Under the pieces are notes generated by a model, which worked only from the letters and a program-made list of their open reading frames with translations, did no database searches and was not told the origin of the DNA. DNA of 50,313 nt, taken from the NCBI GenBank assembly GCA_021781215.1, contig JAJXXC010000010.1:1-50313 (forward strand). The letters are read 5' to 3'. This DNA is from a bacterium. Its GTDB lineage: Bacteria > Patescibacteriota > Saccharimonadia > Saccharimonadales > DATKHC01. A program made the position numbers and the translations under genes. Below are positions 27,188-35,290 of this stretch, in pieces; the first letter of the stretch is position 1, and every line of letters begins with the position of its first letter.

Positions 27188-29833
27188 ATGGCTAAAACTA
27201 AACGTGTCTGGCTTTTCCGCGAAGGCAATGCAACCATGCGTGATCAGTTAGGTGGTAAGGGCGCTAACTTGGCCGAGATGACCAATATTGGCTTACCAGT
27301 ACCCCCGGGCTTAATCATTACTACCGATACTTGTAATCAATATATTAATTTAGGTGAGAAGATTCCCAATGGATTAATGGAAGAGGTAAAAATCGCCTTG
27401 TCTGATGTTGAGTTAGCAATTGGTAAGAAACTTGGAGATCCGTCCAATCCCCTGCTAGTTTCCGTAAGATCAGGGGCTAAATTTTCAATGCCTGGGATGA
27501 TGGATACGATTTTAAATCTGGGCTTAAATGATGAAATTACTGATGCGCTAGTTAAAATCACCAAAAACCCACGTTTTGTATATGATTCATACCGACGTTT
27601 TTTGATGATGTTTTCTGACGTAGCCTTGTCGACTCCAAGTAATAAGCTTTCTAAGCACCATTTCGAAGAACTGTTTAATAACCTAAAAAATGAATTGGGA
27701 GTTAAAGATGATCTAGAAGTTGATATTGATAACCTTAAAGAATTAATCAACCGCTACAAGGCCCATATTTTAAAGGAGACCGGTAAGGCATTCCCTCAGG
27801 ATGTTTATGAGCAACTTAAACTATCAATCGAGGCAGTATTTAAGTCATGGAATAATGAACGAGCTAAAGTATACCGTAAACGTGAAAAGATATCAGATAG
27901 TTTGGGCACGGCAGTAAGTATCCAGTCCATGGTTTTTGGCAATATGGGCAAGGATTCTGGAACCGGCGTAGCTTTTACTAGAAATCCAGCAACCGGAGAT
28001 AACAAAGTATTTGGTGAGTATTTAATGAACGCTCAAGGTGAGGACGTCGTTGCTGGAGTTAGAACACCAGTTCCAATATCAAAACTGGCTAGCAAAATCC
28101 CAGTTATCTATCAAGAATTTCAAAATATATGCAAAAAGCTCGAAACTCATTATAAAGATATGCAAGACATTGAGTTTACCATAGAGCATGGCAAACTCTA
28201 TATCTTACAGTGTCGCAACGGTAAACGTAGCGGAATCGCAGCAGTAAAGATTGCCGTTGATATGGTACATGAAAAACTTATAGATAAAACAGTAGCTCTA
28301 ATGAGAATAGATCCCGAACAATTAAATCAATGTCTGCATCCGATAATTGCACAAAGTAATAACTACACTGTGATTGCCACTGGCCTCCCTGCTGGTCCCG
28401 GTGCGGCAACTGGCTTAGCGGTTTTTGATGCTAATCGGGCAGCAAGACTGGGTAAGGGCGGCAAGGGTCAAAGAGTAATACTAATAAGAGCTGATACTAG
28501 TCCGGATGATCTCAAAGGTATGCTGGCATCTGAAGGTGTGCTGACTGAACGTGGTGGTATGACATCGCATGCTGCTCTAGTTGCTCGTGGCTTTGGTATT
28601 CCAACGATTGCGGGCTGCTCATCAATTAAAGTAGATATCGATAAACGTCAATTAACAATCAATAACATAACTATAAAAGAAGGTGATCCTATTTCTTTGA
28701 ACGGTTCGACCGGAGAAGTGATAGATGGTACCGTTGAAGTAGTAGACCCAGCGTTAACTAGTGAATTCACAGAATTGATGAATTGGGCTGATGCAGCACG
28801 TAAATTAGGCGTAAGAGCTAATGCAGATACTCCAGAAGACGTTTCATTGGCTATTAAATTTGGGGCGGAAGGTATAGGCCTTTGCCGTACCGAACATATG
28901 TTTTTTGCTAGTGACAGGCGCCCAATTGTTCAAGACATGATTTTAGCTAATACTGATGTACAGCGTAAGATTGAGCTAGACAAGCTATTAGTATTCCAAA
29001 GGAAAGATTTTAAGGACATTTTTATGACACTTAACGGTCGACCGGCCACGATTCGTTTAATTGACCCGCCCCTACATGAGTTTTTGCCTAATTTAGAAGT
29101 GCTGATAGAAGAAGTCGCTACAATTAAAGCCAAAGGTAATCACGACAAACAAAAGGAAGACTTATTGAATAAAGTTAGATCAATCCATGAGGTAAATCCG
29201 ATGATGGGTTTACGTGGCTGCCGTTTATCTATAGTATTTCCTGAAATTGTTGAAATGCAGACTAGAGCAATTTTCGAAGGAGCAATTGAAGCTATGAAAT
29301 CTGGAACTAAAGTTCGACCTGAGATTATGATTCCACTCGTAGGTGACGTTAATGAACTAAAGTGGGTAAGAATAAAATTAGAAAAAATCGCAAAACAAGT
29401 AATAGAATCATCCAGCTACAGCATTCCCTATGCATTTGGAACGATGATAGAAGTACCTCGTGCTGCACTAACAGCTAAAGCAATTGCTGAACATGCTGAT
29501 TTTTTTTCATTCGGAACTAACGATCTGACTCAGATGACTTTTGGTTTTTCGCGAGATGATTCAGATAGATTCTTTAAAACTTACTTAGATAAGAAAATTT
29601 TAGATGAAGACCCTTTTGAGACCATTGATCAGCTGGGTGTTGGTCAATTAATGAAGCTAGCTGTAGAGAACGGTCGTTCAGTCAATTCAAAATTGAAATT
29701 AGGTATATGTGGCGAGCACGGAGGTGAACCAAAGTCTATTACTTTTTGTCATAATATTGGCTTAGATTATGTTAGTTGTAGCCCCTATCGAGTGCCAATA
29801 GCTCGTCTAGCTGCTGCTCAAGCTAATCTTTAG
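27188..29833 (+). CDS. ppdK: Pyruvate, phosphate dikinase
   Basis: This enzyme interconverts pyruvate, ATP and phosphate with phosphoenolpyruvate, AMP and pyrophosphate, linking glycolysis and PEP supply. The 881-residue length matches the family. The N-terminal ATP-grasp part has QLGGKGANLAEM, PPGLIITT and SVRSGAKFSMPGMMDTI. The swivelling phosphohistidine is in LTERGGMTSHAALVARG (about residue 455). The PEP/pyruvate barrel has GLCRTEHMFF, GTNDLTQMTFGFSRDD and the catalytic Cys in GICGEHGGEP near residue 830. The 3' end overlaps the convergent gene by four bases. A purine-rich GGGGGT precedes the ATG. Confidence 0.97.
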   Translation: MAKTKRVWLFREGNATMRDQLGGKGANLAEMTNIGLPVPPGLIITTDTCNQYINLGEKIPNGLMEEVKIALSDVELAIGKKLGDPSNPLLVSVRSGAKFSMPGMMDTILNLGLNDEITDALVKITKNPRFVYDSYRRFLMMFSDVALSTPSNKLSKHHFEELFNNLKNELGVKDDLEVDIDNLKELINRYKAHILKETGKAFPQDVYEQLKLSIEAVFKSWNNERAKVYRKREKISDSLGTAVSIQSMVFGNMGKDSGTGVAFTRNPATGDNKVFGEYLMNAQGEDVVAGVRTPVPISKLASKIPVIYQEFQNICKKLETHYKDMQDIEFTIEHGKLYILQCRNGKRSGIAAVKIAVDMVHEKLIDKTVALMRIDPEQLNQCLHPIIAQSNNYTVIATGLPAGPGAATGLAVFDANRAARLGKGGKGQRVILIRADTSPDDLKGMLASEGVLTERGGMTSHAALVARGFGIPTIAGCSSIKVDIDKRQLTINNITIKEGDPISLNGSTGEVIDGTVEVVDPALTSEFTELMNWADAARKLGVRANADTPEDVSLAIKFGAEGIGLCRTEHMFFASDRRPIVQDMILANTDVQRKIELDKLLVFQRKDFKDIFMTLNGRPATIRLIDPPLHEFLPNLEVLIEEVATIKAKGNHDKQKEDLLNKVRSIHEVNPMMGLRGCRLSIVFPEIVEMQTRAIFEGAIEAMKSGTKVRPEIMIPLVGDVNELKWVRIKLEKIAKQVIESSSYSIPYAFGTMIEVPRAALTAKAIAEHADFFSFGTNDLTQMTFGFSRDDSDRFFKTYLDKKILDEDPFETIDQLGVGQLMKLAVENGRSVNSKLKLGICGEHGGEPKSITFCHNIGLDYVSCSPYRVPIARLAAAQANL

Positions 29834-30438
29834 GATAATTGTGCCGGCGTATTTGTATGCTCGATACGAATTTCAACACCACGATGGTTATTAGCTAATA
29901 TTGATTTGTCCATGATGTCAAAGCCAACAACTGTCGGTTTTGGTCCAGCAGATAATGGATATAGTTGTTGCCAATTGTTAGAGATTCCATAAGCTGCGCT
30001 TATACCCCTAACGACTAAATTGGCCTCATCAAAATAGACTATGCTTTCAACTACACCAGTTCTTTTACCTCCATCTGTAAATAAAAATCCAATAGCTTCA
30101 TTTTTGTTCTTAATACCAGCATAGTTTTTAATAGCGTTATTTAGTGTTGGTGAATAAACCACTGCTAAATCTTCTCCATTCTGGCTATTTGCTTGATTTG
30201 AAGATAATATTGCGATTTCGAGGTTTTTACCCCTGACTGGATGGACGATTTTAACTTTGTTTAGCTTTTCTCCTATAACTAATCCCCTTACTGAGCCCAT
30301 TCTATCAGCAGTATTTGTAGCTACTAATGTCGACTTATTACTAGCCTCAACGGACGTAGATAGTCCGAATATACTTATTGACCCAAGAGACAACACTGCT
30401 CCACTAGCAATAATTTTTTTAGATCTCTCAAAATGCAT
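29830..30438 (-). CDS. Secreted hypothetical protein
   Basis: This unrecognised protein of about 202 residues has a signal-peptide-like start (SKKIIASGAVLSLGSISIFGL, then SVEASN) and a beta-rich exported domain without Cys (SVRGLVIGEKLNKV, VVGFDIMDKSIL). The ORF track starts at a TTG; I use the ATG at 30438, three bases later. It is convergent with ppdK, overlapping by four bases. Confidence 0.7.
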   Translation of the reverse strand: MHFERSKKIIASGAVLSLGSISIFGLSTSVEASNKSTLVATNTADRMGSVRGLVIGEKLNKVKIVHPVRGKNLEIAILSSNQANSQNGEDLAVVYSPTLNNAIKNYAGIKNKNEAIGFLFTDGGKRTGVVESIVYFDEANLVVRGISAAYGISNNWQQLYPLSAGPKPTVVGFDIMDKSILANNHRGVEIRIEHTNTPAQLS

Positions 30439-30592
30439 CAAATCATTTTACAGTCGTCATCTATTTTAGTCAATATTCTATAGAGTTGTTGTTATATTTT
30501 ATTTCTTATCTTTATATTTATAACTACCCAATATATTGCTCATGCCCTGCAACTCAGAGTCTATGTATAACGGAATAACAAGCCGTGATTTA

Positions 30593-30994
30593 TTAGCTCT
30601 TGAGGTAATTTTTCAAATTTTCAATAGCTGATTTGGTACTTTCTATGGATTTCTGTAAATCCTTATTGTCTGTGCTGCCATTTTTAATTGCTCTTAACAT
30701 TTCGTTAGCCTGTGATTTAACTTTATTTGCTCGAGTAGTAGCTCTATACAAATCATTTTTGATTGAAAGCTTGCCTTTATCTATTTTGACTTCTGCCTGT
30801 TTAATAATTTCAGTTAGTTCTTTGTATAAATTATTAGCTACTTCTTCAGCTTTTATTTGAGCTTTTTTTGAAGCATTAGATATATCTTTTCTAGTTTTTT
30901 CGCCTGATTGCTTTGCTGTTAGTAGTCCGGCTAAATAACCAATAGCAGAACCAATGACTGCGATTGTGAGTAAATTTTTATATGATTTTTTCAT
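30593..30994 (-). CDS. YtxH-domain-like membrane-anchored protein
   Basis: This 133-residue protein has one N-terminal membrane segment with the YtxH-type Gly pattern (IGSAIGYLAGLLTAKQSGEKTRKDI), followed by a long Lys/Glu-rich helix likely to form a coiled coil. Similar proteins are widespread and associated with stress or envelope organisation, without known biochemistry. The ribosome site (AGGAAA) overlaps the stop of the upstream gene eight bases earlier, so the two are co-translated. Confidence 0.8.
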   Translation of the reverse strand: MKKSYKNLLTIAVIGSAIGYLAGLLTAKQSGEKTRKDISNASKKAQIKAEEVANNLYKELTEIIKQAEVKIDKGKLSIKNDLYRATTRANKVKSQANEMLRAIKNGSTDNKDLQKSIESTKSAIENLKNYLKS

Positions 30995-31002
30995 AGATTT
31001 TC

Positions 31003-31254
31003 CTAATTAACTTTCTTATCCTTATTAAATTTTGATAAATATTTAAGAACACCGACTATTGGTACAAAACTTTTAATAATATTTGTAATTTTAGTTGTCT
31101 TATTAATTGCGTCAACGATTTCATTTCTTGTTCTTTTAATAGCCATTAATAAGCTTAGAAAATATACTAAAGTTACTATGCCCAGGACGAGAAAAATAGC
31201 TAAAAAGATACTTAGAATAATAAGCAATGCATGTTCAGTATTATTCAAGTTCAT
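31003..31254 (-). CDS. Small single-helix membrane protein, DUF948-like
   Basis: This protein of about 83 residues has one long hydrophobic helix (ALLIILSIFLAIFLVLGIVTLVYFLSL, quoted in part) and a basic helical tail. It resembles DUF948-type partners of YtxH proteins in size and layout, which is inference. I start at ATG 31254; the ORF track uses a TTG nine bases upstream. Directly followed by the YtxH-like gene. Confidence 0.7.
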   Translation of the reverse strand: MNLNNTEHALLIILSIFLAIFLVLGIVTLVYFLSLLMAIKRTRNEIVDAINKTTKITNIIKSFVPIVGVLKYLSKFNKDKKVN

Positions 31255-31359
31255 AATAACCAAAATATATCCTAATTCATATAATTATGCAATTCTTAAC
31301 AAGTTCGTAATCAAAGCAATGATGACATGCATGTTTTTATAGACAACTGAGTTTTTCTT

Positions 31360-31596
31360 TTAGTTAGTAGTGCCCATAACTACTTTTGTGGCAGTTTGTC
31401 CAATTCTCATTAAGAGTCTCATGTCATTTAAAGGCCTTGCATCTAGATAATCAGCAATATCTGATTCAGCTCGTCTACGATATGACGCTACAAGATTACG
31501 TTCTGAATAATGTCCAAAACTTGATACGCATCCATGTCCTACTGAGGTATAAACGTTATACCAAGGATTAGACAGCTTTGGTTCTATATATGGTTC
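31360..31596 (-). pseudogene. Start-less gene fragment in -1 frame
   Basis: An open frame of 78 codons, absent from the ORF track because it has no usable early start. It reads like real protein (SNPWYNVYTSVGHGC, ERNLVASYRRRAESDIADYL, LLMRIGQTATKVV). It begins inside the end of the 31584-32039 gene, in the -1 frame relative to it, with 13 bases of overlap. The simplest reading is the C-terminal part of that gene separated by a frameshift. Otherwise the 31255-31583 gap would be empty. Confidence 0.5.
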
Positions 31597-32039
31597 TCAT
31601 CAACTATATCAACGGACAGATTAGGAGTTAGATGCACTACGGCTTGGTTAATAACGTCGTGAATCTTAAATTTACTACCATATCTTTCAAAGGTATATAG
31701 TTGGCCTCTAAATACCGGTTGGCCATTTTCTCTTCTAGTTATTGCATCTTCATAGATGTAGGTGCCAGAAGGTGGGAACGAAACCATAGCTTCGTCACCG
31801 TAAGTATTATGAATTTCTATTTTTAGAGGTCTACTGTCTTCTGGATTCTTGGTAGTTACTTCAAGTATTTGTCCAATAGGTGCGTTATATGAATTTACCA
31901 AAGGCCAAAGCATATCTATCATCGCCATGAATTCTTCTGAGCGCTCACTAGCTTCTGTGGCTAGCTGACCCAGTGATCTCATCGTCTCTAAGACTCTGAA
32001 TTCTAATTCGTGTGGGTTTTTAGTTACTATTTCTGACAT
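31584..32039 (-). CDS. Hypothetical protein, possibly truncated
   Basis: This 151-residue soluble protein has no recognised family, signal peptide or membrane helix. The N-terminal half is helical (LEFRVLETMRSLGQLATEAS) and the C-terminal half is strand-rich (TYIYEDAITRRENGQPVF). A coding-looking -1-frame extension follows the stop, so the present gene may be the front part of a longer one. The upstream sequence is copy A of a diverged repeat that also lies before the 36432-36947 gene. Confidence 0.6.
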   Translation of the reverse strand: MSEIVTKNPHELEFRVLETMRSLGQLATEASERSEEFMAMIDMLWPLVNSYNAPIGQILEVTTKNPEDSRPLKIEIHNTYGDEAMVSFPPSGTYIYEDAITRRENGQPVFRGQLYTFERYGSKFKIHDVINQAVVHLTPNLSVDIVDENHI

Positions 32040-32040
32040 A

Positions 32041-32180
32041 TACGTATATTCAACTACTTTTTAGGTCGGTGAGCAAGCATTAGGGTTATATTTACATATA
32101 GTAATAATTTTTTCTTACTTTCTATTAGTCCAGACAACCTCGTGAACTGATTTCGCCTCGTTAAATCTTTTAAGAGTTGT
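32041..32180 (-). repeat. Diverged repeat, copy A
   Basis: About 140 bases that align with copy B at 36953-37090 along their whole length with small gaps (shared core AGTCCA-AACCTC/AACAATCTC, CTGATTT, CATTAAAT/GTTAAAT). On the minus strand both encode a T-T-x-K-x-FNEAKSV-x-E-x-VWT peptide, then a conserved AAAAAGTAGTT and AATATAC just before the start of an unrelated gene. In this copy the frame is broken after VWTNRK. Confidence 0.7.
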
Positions 32181-32574
32181 AAGGCAGATCCGGACCCATT
32201 GTTCCCCTTAGGGCAGCAAGCTGTGCTGCTGCATTTATTGATTTGTCAGCATCTGATCCTATGAGGTCGTCATGGAGGCGTGTTATTTGGGCTTTGAGTG
32301 AATCACTGTAGTCTCTAGCTACTGCATGAGCCCCTGCTTTAGCGAAGCCATCCGAAGCGCTGGTCTTTTTAGTACCTTTATCAACTCCACCTATGTCAGT
32401 ACTACCACTTTTTCTAGCGGTATAGGCCTGAGTTTGTGACGCCTCTTCTCGTAGTGTGGTATCTTTACCGTATGTTCTATCAAGGGCGTTATCTATGAAT
32501 GTACCAGCTCCGATTGGACCAAGTGCCCTCCACTTATTTGCAGAAGCGGGGAGTATGGTGTTTGAACTATTCCG
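32170..32574 (-). pseudogene. In-frame continuation of the 32575-32907 gene after a stop
   Basis: After the TAA of the upstream gene the same frame stays open for 134 codons up to a TAA at 32170. It has no ATG, GTG or TTG start before the very end, so it is absent from the ORF track. The translation is protein-like and Ala/Gly-rich (LGPIGAGTFIDNALDRTYG, EEASQTQAYTARKSG, DKSINAAAQLAALRG). Most likely a nonsense mutation split one gene of about 245 codons; stop readthrough is a less likely alternative. Confidence 0.6.
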
Positions 32575-32907
32575 TTATTTATTGATTCGTGCTGCAATCG
32601 CATATTGCGTAAAATATCTGTCCAAACTGCTTAGCTCGTTAGTTGATGGGCTTTCTTTGTATATAACTGTAAGAAATTGATCTCTTGATCTAAGAACTTC
32701 TTTTGACCTTATTGACTTAGCGTTAATCAGTTGGTCTATTGTCACATCGAACAAATCTAGAGCACGTATGATTGAGTTTTCCAAGTTCTGTTTATTATTT
32801 TGTTTTTTTGAATTAATTGCTCTACCAACTTCGCTAGAAATATTACCCATTTGATCGAAAATAGACATTTTTGACCATTTGGCTCTATCTACTTGATAAG
32901 TAATCAT
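32575..32907 (-). CDS. Helical hypothetical protein, N-terminal part of a split gene
   Basis: This 110-residue, helix-rich soluble protein contains SIFDQMGNISSEVGRAINSK, IIRALDLFDVTIDQLI and YFTQYAIAARINK. I recall this pattern from a widespread uncharacterised bacterial family but cannot name it. In that memory members end near the AIAAR motif, so the piece may be functional alone. It overlaps the DUF5674-like gene by four bases (ATGA), so the two are co-translated. An in-frame open region follows the stop. Confidence 0.65.
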   Translation of the reverse strand: MITYQVDRAKWSKMSIFDQMGNISSEVGRAINSKKQNNKQNLENSIIRALDLFDVTIDQLINAKSIRSKEVLRSRDQFLTVIYKESPSTNELSSLDRYFTQYAIAARINK

Positions 32908-33245
32908 TTTGTAATAATTTCACTTACTATGTCTGTAATTTGATTCTGGATATTGGGGTTTTCTACACTTCTGGACATATTTTGTTGTCTAGGTCGGATA
33001 TTGATCATTGAGTCAAATTCAATAAAATTCTCAGTTCCATAATTTGCAGGATGTAGGTTAATTCCCCATAGACTATTTTGTTGTGATCCGTGTTCTAAAA
33101 GGTATTGTTCTCCGTCAACATGCATCTCAGCGTCAATAACCATAATTTTTTTGTCAATATCAACGACAGCTTTTACTATATTTCCATACATTTTGTCTGA
33201 TAATGTTTGAAGTTCGCTAACTGATATAGAATTCACTTGTTTCAT
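32904..33245 (-). CDS. DUF5674-like protein
   Basis: This 113-residue protein matches my memory of DUF5674, a small family frequent in candidate-phyla genomes. Features are ELQTLSDKMYGNIVKAVVDI, IMVIDAEMHVDGEQYLLEHG, LWGINLHP and the closing FIEFDSMINIRPRQQNMSR. Function unknown. A TATAAT box ends six bases before the ATG and no ribosome site is visible, so the message is probably leaderless. It leads a two-gene unit with the helical protein. Confidence 0.75.
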   Translation of the reverse strand: MKQVNSISVSELQTLSDKMYGNIVKAVVDIDKKIMVIDAEMHVDGEQYLLEHGSQQNSLWGINLHPANYGTENFIEFDSMINIRPRQQNMSRSVENPNIQNQITDIVSEIITK

Positions 33246-33247
33246 AA

Positions 33248-33510
33248 AATTATTATATATCTAAAATTCGAAAGCGCCCAATCCAAGCGAGGCTTAATAG
33301 CGGATGCTATTATGGTTATTCTCTTGGTGAAATATCAACTTTCAATAAAAACTCATATTATATTAAACAGTTACTAGAGTATTTAAATATTCCATGGCTT
33401 AGGAATTGTTCTGGAATCATACTTTAGATCAAGAAGTAAAGTGTGATGTTAAGGAGATAAGACAACTCATAGATGGAGTGATGTCTGATGAAAATGGATT
33501 AGTGGGCTTA
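33248..33510 (+). pseudogene. Frameshifted gene remnant on plus strand
   Basis: Two overlapping open frames without a proper start give protein-like sequence: GCYYGYSLGEISTFNKNS and YYIKQLLEYLNIPWL in one frame (to a stop at 33425), then LFWNHTLDQEVKCDVKEIRQ and LIDGVMSDENGLVGL in another (33403-33510). A single frameshift near 33403 would join them. I do not recognise the family. It is the only plus-strand coding trace in this accessory stretch. Confidence 0.45.
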
Positions 33511-33531
33511 TGAGATGCTAGCAGGTTTTTT

Positions 33532-34257
33532 TTATTCGACAATTTTAAGCAAACCATTTCGAAAATCAGCCAATACTGTAGGAAGATCACCTTCTAATTG
33601 ACTGAGTGATAATTTATCTAAAGGAAGCAGATCGTCATCAGTAGCTAATCTTGGGCTATTACTTATAATTTCGTCGCGGTTAAAAAATGCTTCTGCGTAC
33701 CCTCGTAACTTAGAGCCTCGCAGTTCTTCTCGATAGCCCGTAAGTATTTGTTCATCCGAATCATGGTCAGGACGGTAATAATCACATCTTTGGATCAAGG
33801 GAATAACCCACAGTTCTCCGGATTCTGCAATAAAAATTGGTTTAAAGAAGAAAGTTCTGGGCTCCCCCCCCTCATCGTATCCAAAAACTTTCTGAAAACG
33901 TTCTTCAACCAACCACCCCTTAACCGTACCTATATCAGTCGTGAATATTTCTGTACTATTGGCATGAAGCTTACGTTGCTTACGGTTCATGCCACTTAAA
34001 TCTTTGGGTCTTCGTCCAGCTTCAGTCAAAACCAGTGTTGTTGGTTTAATGCTGCCAGGTATTTCATTAACAATAGATTTTGCGTCTTCACGCATCTGAT
34101 TAGCAATAACTAACTGAAGCTCTTTCTTTTTTTTATCTGTTTCTATTTTTTCAGCAAATTCTCTTGCCGCATTTGCTTCTGCTTGAAGCCTAGCATTTTC
34201 TTCATTAGTTCGTAACTCATCTTGATGAGTTATAAATTGTTCCACAAATTTATTCAT
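33532..34257 (-). CDS. Hypothetical protein with coiled-coil N-terminus
   Basis: This 241-residue soluble protein has a first 60 or so residues rich in Glu, Ala and Lys that are likely a coiled coil (ENARLQAEANAAREFAEKIE). The rest is a mixed domain (IGTVKGWLVEERFQKVFGYD, LWVIPLIQRCDYYRPDHDSD) that I do not recognise. A run of eight G falls in the GYDEGGEPR codons, unusual in AT-rich DNA. TTGATT and TATACT, 17 bases apart, lie upstream with only seven bases before the ATG, so transcription probably starts at the ATG. Confidence 0.65.
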   Translation of the reverse strand: MNKFVEQFITHQDELRTNEENARLQAEANAAREFAEKIETDKKKKELQLVIANQMREDAKSIVNEIPGSIKPTTLVLTEAGRRPKDLSGMNRKQRKLHANSTEIFTTDIGTVKGWLVEERFQKVFGYDEGGEPRTFFFKPIFIAESGELWVIPLIQRCDYYRPDHDSDEQILTGYREELRGSKLRGYAEAFFNRDEIISNSPRLATDDDLLPLDKLSLSQLEGDLPTVLADFRNGLLKIVE

Positions 34258-34307
34258 AAACTATAGTATAGCATCAATTCGGATTATAATCAATAGTTTT
34301 ATTCTGC

Positions 34308-34423
34308 GACTATACCATGACAGCAAGTAGACAGATTAGATAAGGACTTAGGATTATAGGGGTCTACAGTTAAGCGTTATACTCCCTAAATTAGGAAACC
34401 CTACTTGCTGTCATGGTATAGTC
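34308..34423. repeat. 116-bp element with perfect 23-bp inverted arms
   Basis: The left arm GACTATACCATGACAGCAAG(TAG) at 34308-34330 and right arm at 34401-34423 are exact reverse complements. The 70-base interior has weaker self-complementary pairs (AGGG/CCCT), so the whole could fold into one long hairpin. No coding is seen inside. It could be a MITE-like element, a structured RNA or a cruciform. No second copy was noticed in the window. Confidence 0.85.
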
Positions 34424-34429
34424 TTCGTA

Positions 34430-34784
34430 CTTATTTATGTGAACCGGACAGGTATAATTGAGGTTCTCTCTTTACGTATATCCTACCTTTTACATCCCGA
34501 ACTCACTTATCAAGGTAGTCACTAGTATTCAGATTTTTTGTAATTCTAATATCAGATTGCATCACCCCATTCTATATCCTCAAATATATCTTTTTCACTT
34601 TTGTATCGTGATTCTTTACTTGCAAGTATTCCTACACCTAGGCTTAGACTAAGTTGTTGAGTTTTTATGTCAACATTATGAGGTTGCATCTCATGTAATC
34701 TATTGCCTTACCATCTATAAAAAATCTTCTATTTTTTCGAGTTCTAGCCCCTCCCAAAAAGACAAGCATAGCTTCCAACTGTGG
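34430..34784 (-). pseudogene. Heavily decayed gene remnant
   Basis: Reading the minus strand left from the 34785 gene gives protein-like pieces in changing frames: LVFLGGARTRKNRRFFIDGK, then QPHNVDIKTQQLSLSLGVG and KESRYKSEKDIFEDIEWGDA, then SDIRITKNLNTSDYLDK, a TGA stop, and VRDVKGRIYVKREPQLYL. At least two frameshifts and one stop break it. The first piece is in frame with the preceding gene after its TAA. A 45-codon ORF (ATG near 34695) in the middle could still be expressed, but no ribosome site supports it. Confidence 0.45.
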
Positions 34785-35099
34785 TTATTCTTCTCTTGCT
34801 TCTTGCTGGCGATCCTTAACATACCCGCCCATTAAATATGAGTCAAAATCTGGTTCCGTAGGAATAGTCTGAGATATGGCAGTTTCGCCTAGAGATTTAA
34901 TGTGAGGGTTAGGAATATTAGTATATCCCATTCTACAACCCTCTATTGAATCTATTTTGATTCCCATGGACCCTTCTTTTGCCTCTCGGACCAACCTATC
35001 TAAATTATTCTGACGCCTAAGCTCACGGACTGACATTCTCTGCTGTTTAGCTCTGTGTTTTTCCTTAGCAGTTATCATCAAACGAGTGCTATCTTCCAT
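34785..35099 (-). CDS. Small basic hypothetical protein
   Basis: This 104-residue, Arg- and Lys-rich protein has a helical N-terminal half (KEKHRAKQQRMSVRELRRQN) that could bind nucleic acid, followed by a less regular tail. No family recognised. A TATTAT box ends six bases before the ATG and no ribosome site is visible, consistent with a leaderless transcript. The frame continues after the stop into decayed sequence, so the gene may be shortened. Confidence 0.5.
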   Translation of the reverse strand: MEDSTRLMITAKEKHRAKQQRMSVRELRRQNNLDRLVREAKEGSMGIKIDSIEGCRMGYTNIPNPHIKSLGETAISQTIPTEPDFDSYLMGGYVKDRQQEAREE

Positions 35100-35290
35100 T
35101 TAGATATAATACAATATTACTTGAAAGCAGTACACTGATGGTTTATGCGACTCGACTACTTCACTTCGGTAGAAATTGATATTTATTTAGGATATTCGGT
35201 CTATAGATTGGCTAGAGGTTATAAAGTCTAACCAAGAGTAGGTTAGTAGCCCCAAGCAAGGCTATAAAAGGCTCAAAGTATATGTTTCTA

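Noticed and set aside
34308-34423. Integron attC site or intrinsic terminator
   Set aside because: The arms lack the GTTRRRY/RYYYAAC ends and there is no T run or short loop.
35101-35290. Short protein-like frames on both strands (for example MRLDYFTSVEIDIYLGYS on plus)
   Set aside because: Too short, on competing strands, with no start signals; not separable from chance.
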